Assembly: GCA_947474205.1 (NCBI GenBank)
Contig: CANJIC010000094.1
Location: forward strand, 1-7,486
Length of the DNA stretch: 7,486 nucleotides
From: Planctomycetaceae bacterium
GTDB lineage: Bacteria > Planctomycetota > Phycisphaerae > Phycisphaerales > SM1A02
Direction: 5' to 3'
Shown: positions 5,863-7,486 of the stretch, piece by piece
Numbering within the stretch: position 1 is the stretch's first letter
Layout of the letters: each line of letters opens with the position of its first letter
The notes under the pieces: model-generated
What the model saw: only the letters and a program-made list of their open reading frames with translations
Databases searched by the model: none
What the model was told of the DNA's origin: nothing
Position numbers and translations under genes: made by a program

Positions 5863-6789
5863 TCATGTGGAGTATTTCAAACTTGACAAAGCCAGCGCCA
5901 CTCTTCGGGTGACCACATGAAAACCTCTCGACACATACAAGCGCAAAGCAGGGGAATTGCGCTCATCCACAGCCAGCATAATGCTGCGTTCACAATGTTT
6001 TGCGGCAAGAAACAAGGTGTGATCAAGCAAATACGCGCCAAAGCCCTTGCCACGCGCGAATTGTGCCAGACCGAAGTACGCAATCTCAATGCAATCCGCG
6101 GCGGGAGTGCGATTGACAATGGAAACACCTGCGTTGACGCCATTTATTTGCATCACGCTCCACAGTTGCTGATCAAAATTTCCGCCGCGTCGATGGCCAT
6201 CTAAAATATCTTTTTCATGGCGCAACTTTGACAAGCCGGGGCAGTCCAGTGAATCCACATAGGTCTCGCGCAGCAACGCCAGCATGTCCGTATCGGCGAT
6301 GGCTTCTGAAGTAAGCGTGACATGTGCGATGGCGGCGGGCGCCTTGGCGTTGCGCGAGTTGTTGCGTTCCATGGACACCAGCACAGCGAGGTCAAGAAAT
6401 CCAGCGGCTTTGAGAACGTCAATCTCCAAATCATCATTGGGCTCCGCCAAATATTGAATGAGGTCAATGTTCCCTGCTCCCAACGCGTGGCGCGTCATGG
6501 CTTGAATCAGAGCCACCATTTCGCTGGCCTGTTCGCGACTTTGAATGGGCGAAATAGCCAAAGCGGCGGTGCGGCCTGGATTGCTTGCCAAAAGTCCAGC
6601 GGCCACCAGCAATCCACGGGAATCAACCCGTTTCCATAAGTCCTGTAGCGATAAACCCTCTCGATTCGCCTCTTTAAGAAATCGACTGCTTTCGGCGCGC
6701 CGCTTGCCCAGCAGTTTTTCCAGAACCATCAGGCGCTCGGCGGGCAAAGCGGGCTGCGAACGGTCATCGTGTGACTGGGTGGAACTCAC
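5863..6789 (-). CDS. GNAT-family N-acetyltransferase, two-module
   Basis: 308-residue protein whose C-terminal half is a GNAT acetyltransferase using acetyl-CoA. The acetyl-CoA loop is ARGKGFGAYLL at 245-255 (R246, G249, G251, the R/Q-x-x-G-x-G pattern), preceded by the strand IEIAYFGL. It is followed by the strand SIMLAVDERNSPALRLYVSRGF at 269-290, the usual N-x-x-A-x-x-x-Y-x-x-x-G-F pattern. The segment YVDSLDCPGLSKLRHEKDI (177-195) recalls a group of planctomycete GNATs. Residues 60-140 look like a second, degenerate GNAT module without the binding loop, ending in AAGFLDLAVLVSMER, so the layout resembles tandem-GNAT proteins such as MshD. The GTG start at 6789 is the only in-frame start before residue 21; AGG lies 8 bases upstream. 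The acceptor is unknown. It is the gene upstream of dnaA on the same strand and is divergent from the exported protein at the right end. Confidence 0.85.
   Translation of the reverse strand: MSSTQSHDDRSQPALPAERLMVLEKLLGKRRAESSRFLKEANREGLSLQDLWKRVDSRGLLVAAGLLASNPGRTAALAISPIQSREQASEMVALIQAMTRHALGAGNIDLIQYLAEPNDDLEIDVLKAAGFLDLAVLVSMERNNSRNAKAPAAIAHVTLTSEAIADTDMLALLRETYVDSLDCPGLSKLRHEKDILDGHRRGGNFDQQLWSVMQINGVNAGVSIVNRTPAADCIEIAYFGLAQFARGKGFGAYLLDHTLFLAAKHCERSIMLAVDERNSPALRLYVSRGFHVVTRRVALALSSLKYST
5963..5994 (+). promoter_or_regulatory. Two possible DnaA boxes inside the GNAT 3' end
   Basis: TCATCCACA (5963-5971) matches TTATNCACA at 8 of 9 positions. GCGTTCACA (5986-5994) shares CGTTCACA with the box at 5784-5792. 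Both are in coding sequence, so chance is possible, but their orientation and spacing continue the cluster seen upstream of dnaA. Confidence 0.25.
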
Positions 6790-6835
6790 GGAATTAGCCT
6801 AGCACCAATTCAACGTTTCTTGCGTATTGGTTACC

Positions 6836-7486
6836 ATGACCCAAATGCTTTCCATTGTTTTTCTTTTGATGTTTGCGATCAATGCCACCACTGTGCAAGA
6901 TGCCGGCGCGCAACCTCCGGCCGCGCCCGCCACAAAGTCGCCCGCCGCGCGCGCGCGAAGTGCGGACCAATGGGAACTTGAATATCAAGCTGGACCTTTG
7001 CGCTTGTTCAAAGATGGCGAATCGGGCGAGGCCTTTTGGTACGCCACGTACACCATTGTCAATCGAACTGGTCGTGATCGAAGCATCGCTCCGCAATGGG
7101 AAATTCTTGACGAAGAGGGTCGCCTCTTCAGCGCGGGAGATGGTGTGCCGCGCCGCGTGCAGCGCGCGGTGCAAACATTGTTGGCCAATCCGTTGCACGA
7201 AGATCAAACCGCCGTCATTGGCGAGATTATGACTGGCGAGGAAAATGCCAAAAGCGGAATTGCGATTTGGAAAGTTGGACCAGAAGTGCGACGCTTCTCT
7301 ATTTTGGTCGCGGGTCTTTCCAATTCAAAGAAACCATCCGAAGATCCTGTGACCAAGAAACTAATTTCATTAAAGAAGACGCGTCGCATTGATTACCAAA
7401 TGACATGCGATCGAGCCGCGCTGATTGGGGATGTGCCCTTGGCTCCCAATGGCGCCGAACAGAATCCGCGTTGGATCATGCGCTAA
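6836..7486 (+). CDS. Exported conserved protein, planctomycete-type, unknown function
   Basis: Protein of 216 residues, complete: the stop codon is the last three bases. The ATG at 6836 is preferred over an in-frame TTG at 6827; neither has a Shine-Dalgarno. Residues 1-25 form a signal peptide (core MLSIVFLLMFAI, then DAGA before Q26), followed by an Ala/Pro-rich stretch to about 42. The mature domain starts at QWELEYQAGPLRLF and continues with beta-rich segments: FWYATYTIVNRTGRD (67-81), an NPL turn with LHEDQTAVIGEI, TGEENAKSGIAIW (133-145), and FSILVAGLSN (154-163). It ends in WIMR. I recall similar proteins, with a WY-x-x-Y-x-x-x-N-x-TG strand and GEENA plus GLS motifs, as conserved uncharacterised proteins of planctomycetes; this is from memory. 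The fold may be an immunoglobulin-like envelope domain. It is divergent from the GNAT gene with a 46-bp gap, so the promoters must overlap or lie within coding DNA. Confidence 0.75.
   Translation: MTQMLSIVFLLMFAINATTVQDAGAQPPAAPATKSPAARARSADQWELEYQAGPLRLFKDGESGEAFWYATYTIVNRTGRDRSIAPQWEILDEEGRLFSAGDGVPRRVQRAVQTLLANPLHEDQTAVIGEIMTGEENAKSGIAIWKVGPEVRRFSILVAGLSNSKKPSEDPVTKKLISLKKTRRIDYQMTCDRAALIGDVPLAPNGAEQNPRWIMR

Noticed and set aside
1..7486. Defence island, biosynthetic cluster, mobile element or CRISPR
   Set aside because: No transposase, integrase, terminal repeats, spaced direct repeats, nuclease or toxin motifs were seen. The genes look like stable chromosomal ones with uniform composition.

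Overview
The window reads as an ordinary chromosomal segment of a bacterium with moderately high GC, most likely a planctomycete of the Phycisphaerae type. This is inferred from the style of three genes: a divergent DnaA, a two-module GNAT protein with a DCPGL motif, and a small exported protein of a type I associate with planctomycetes. Weak or absent Shine-Dalgarno sites in front of several genes fit the same picture. No database search was possible, so the taxon is a suggestion.

Layout: a plus-strand M20 metallopeptidase, 5'-truncated by the window edge, ends at 1149. It converges on a minus-strand block read from right to left: a GNAT acetyltransferase (6789 to 5863), a gene-free stretch of about 370 bp, dnaA (5493 to 4027), an exported helical protein of unknown function (3931 to 2444) and a DegT/DnrJ/EryC1/StrS-fold protein (2385 to 1186). 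To the right, an exported protein of about 216 residues is read on the plus strand, divergently from the GNAT gene, and its stop codon is the last three bases of the window.

The most informative part is the dnaA region. The 370 bp upstream of dnaA hold a perfect TTATNCACA DnaA box, further TTCACA-core boxes including a 7-bp tandem repeat, an AT-rich tract and a 57-bp imperfect dyad. This is a good candidate for oriC or for an autoregulatory dnaA control region. DnaA itself has intact AAA+ motifs, but its DNA-recognition helix departs from the usual GGRDHTTV signature. dnaN, recF, gyrB and rpmH are absent from the window.

The second notable point is the DegT-family protein. The Schiff-base lysine position is arginine and the PLP-pyridine aspartate position is asparagine, in an otherwise well-kept fold, so it is probably not a conventional aminotransferase. 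I see no mobile elements, CRISPR arrays, tRNA or rRNA genes.
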